Both the position numbers and the translations under genes were made by a program. From Zancudomyces culisetae (lineage: Eukaryota; Kickxellomycota; Harpellomycetes; Harpellales; Legeriomycetaceae), in contig LSSK01000666.1 of assembly GCA_001969505.1 (NCBI GenBank), forward strand, positions 1 to 35,571: 35,571 bases of DNA, given 5' to 3'. The notes under the pieces are model-generated. The model ran no database searches. It was given only the letters and a program-made list of their open reading frames with translations, and was not told the DNA's origin. Below, piece by piece: positions 35,088 through 35,571 of this stretch. Numbering within the stretch: position 1 is the stretch's first letter; the number at the start of each line of letters is the position of its first letter.

Positions 35088-35202
35088 AAAAGCCGTTCTC
35101 CCTTTTTAGGTCTCTTTATCCTTTCTATATTTATTGTCATTATCAGGTTTCTTTAGTTCCTATAAGTTATATCTATTTTTAGGACGGCTTATGTAAACAT
35201 CG

Positions 35203-35571
35203 TTAGATTGTTGTTGACATTACAACATCATCTCCCTCTTTATTTAAAATTTCATCCACTCTGTTATTGAACTTTGTCCATGATCTTCTAGTAAGTCTTT
35301 CATGCTCGATGTTTGCTCTTTTTAACCTGTCGTGATGTATAAGTGCAGGCAATGTTTCTCCTGATGGATCTTTCAGTTGATATGTGTGAAACGGTGTACG
35401 CTTCATTATAAGGTAAGGGCCTACAAAGTACGGTTCGAGTTTCTTCCTATTGAACTTTTTTAATAAAACCCATTCTCCTGGTTGAAAAAGTGTTGTTTTA
35501 ATCTTATTATCATAAACGCTTTTCATTTTTTGAGCTGCTTTGTTAACGTTTTCTTTAACCTTTTCTCGATT
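35203..35571 (-). mobile_element. Ty3/gypsy retrotransposon, integrase C-terminal end (cut by window edge)
   Basis: The frame is open from the right edge to a stop at 35203 (122 residues seen). It reads as the C-terminal domain of a Ty3/gypsy integrase: a helical NKAAQKMKSVYDNKI lead-in, FQPGEWVLLKKF, the GPY/F module (VGPYLIMKRT), then LKDPSGETLPALIHHDRLKRAN and a short charged tail. No chromodomain follows, so it is not a chromovirus end. No stop or frameshift occurs in the visible part, so the copy may be intact or recent. The element's 5' parts (gag, protease, reverse transcriptase, RNase H) would lie to the right of the window. It is in the same direction as YAF9, 2.6 kb upstream of it. 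Confidence 0.9.

Overview
The window looks like nuclear DNA of an ascomycete yeast (Saccharomycotina). It is AT-rich, most genes are single-exon, and the recognisable proteins are yeast-type housekeeping factors: mitochondrial uS14m, Tim44, Dbp6, a Ccc2-like copper pump, Idi1, Sec26 and Yaf9. Three genes carry short spliceosomal introns (IDI1 one, SEC26 one, YAF9 three), more than the Saccharomyces versions have. Intergenic spaces are long (up to 3.3 kb). CTG codons fall at conserved leucines (Walker B of the ABC transporter, the exon junction of SEC26), so this is not a CUG-Ser or CUG-Ala yeast. An early-diverging lineage, for example near Dipodascus/Magnusiomyces/Geotrichum, is plausible but is inference only.

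Layout. 0.2-2.1 kb: MRP2 (+) and TIM44 (-) converge. 3.1-10.6 kb: a MAPEG-family microsomal glutathione transferase (-) and a large ABCC/MRP-type ABC transporter (+) lie head to head across a 2.0 kb intergenic region, a plausible glutathione conjugation and export pair. 11.0-14.5 kb: a membrane-anchored RING-H2 protein (-) and a class-V PLP enzyme (+) diverge from a 1.7 kb spacer rich in purine tracts and G-runs, with one Gcn4-type site. 14.9-21.8 kb: the DEAD-box helicase DBP6 (+), with an odd Walker A residue, converges on a CCC2/ATP7-type copper ATPase (-) that has five HMA-like modules, two of them without metal-binding cysteines. A nested palindrome sits just upstream of the ATPase start codon.

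25.1-31.2 kb: IDI1 (-, two exons) and SEC26 (+, two exons) diverge from a 2.2 kb spacer holding two adjacent G-quadruplex-type blocks, one of them a telomere-like GGGTATT heptamer repeat. 31.4-32.6 kb: YAF9 (-, four exons) converges on SEC26. 32.6-35.1 kb: no gene; it holds a 63-nt-spaced inverted repeat, a 16-bp perfect palindrome and a 53-bp alternating purine-pyrimidine (Z-DNA-type) tract. 35.2 kb to the right edge: the C-terminal end of a Ty3/gypsy integrase (-), cut by the window, with a candidate polypurine tract beyond its stop codon.

No tRNA, rRNA, CRISPR or operon-like structure is supported. The points most worth a second look are the MAPEG/ABCC pair, the GKM helicase, the partly degenerate metal-binding array of the copper ATPase with its palindromic leader, the shift from purine-ending to pyrimidine-ending codons along the long genes, and the unusual DNA-structure motifs in the spacers.
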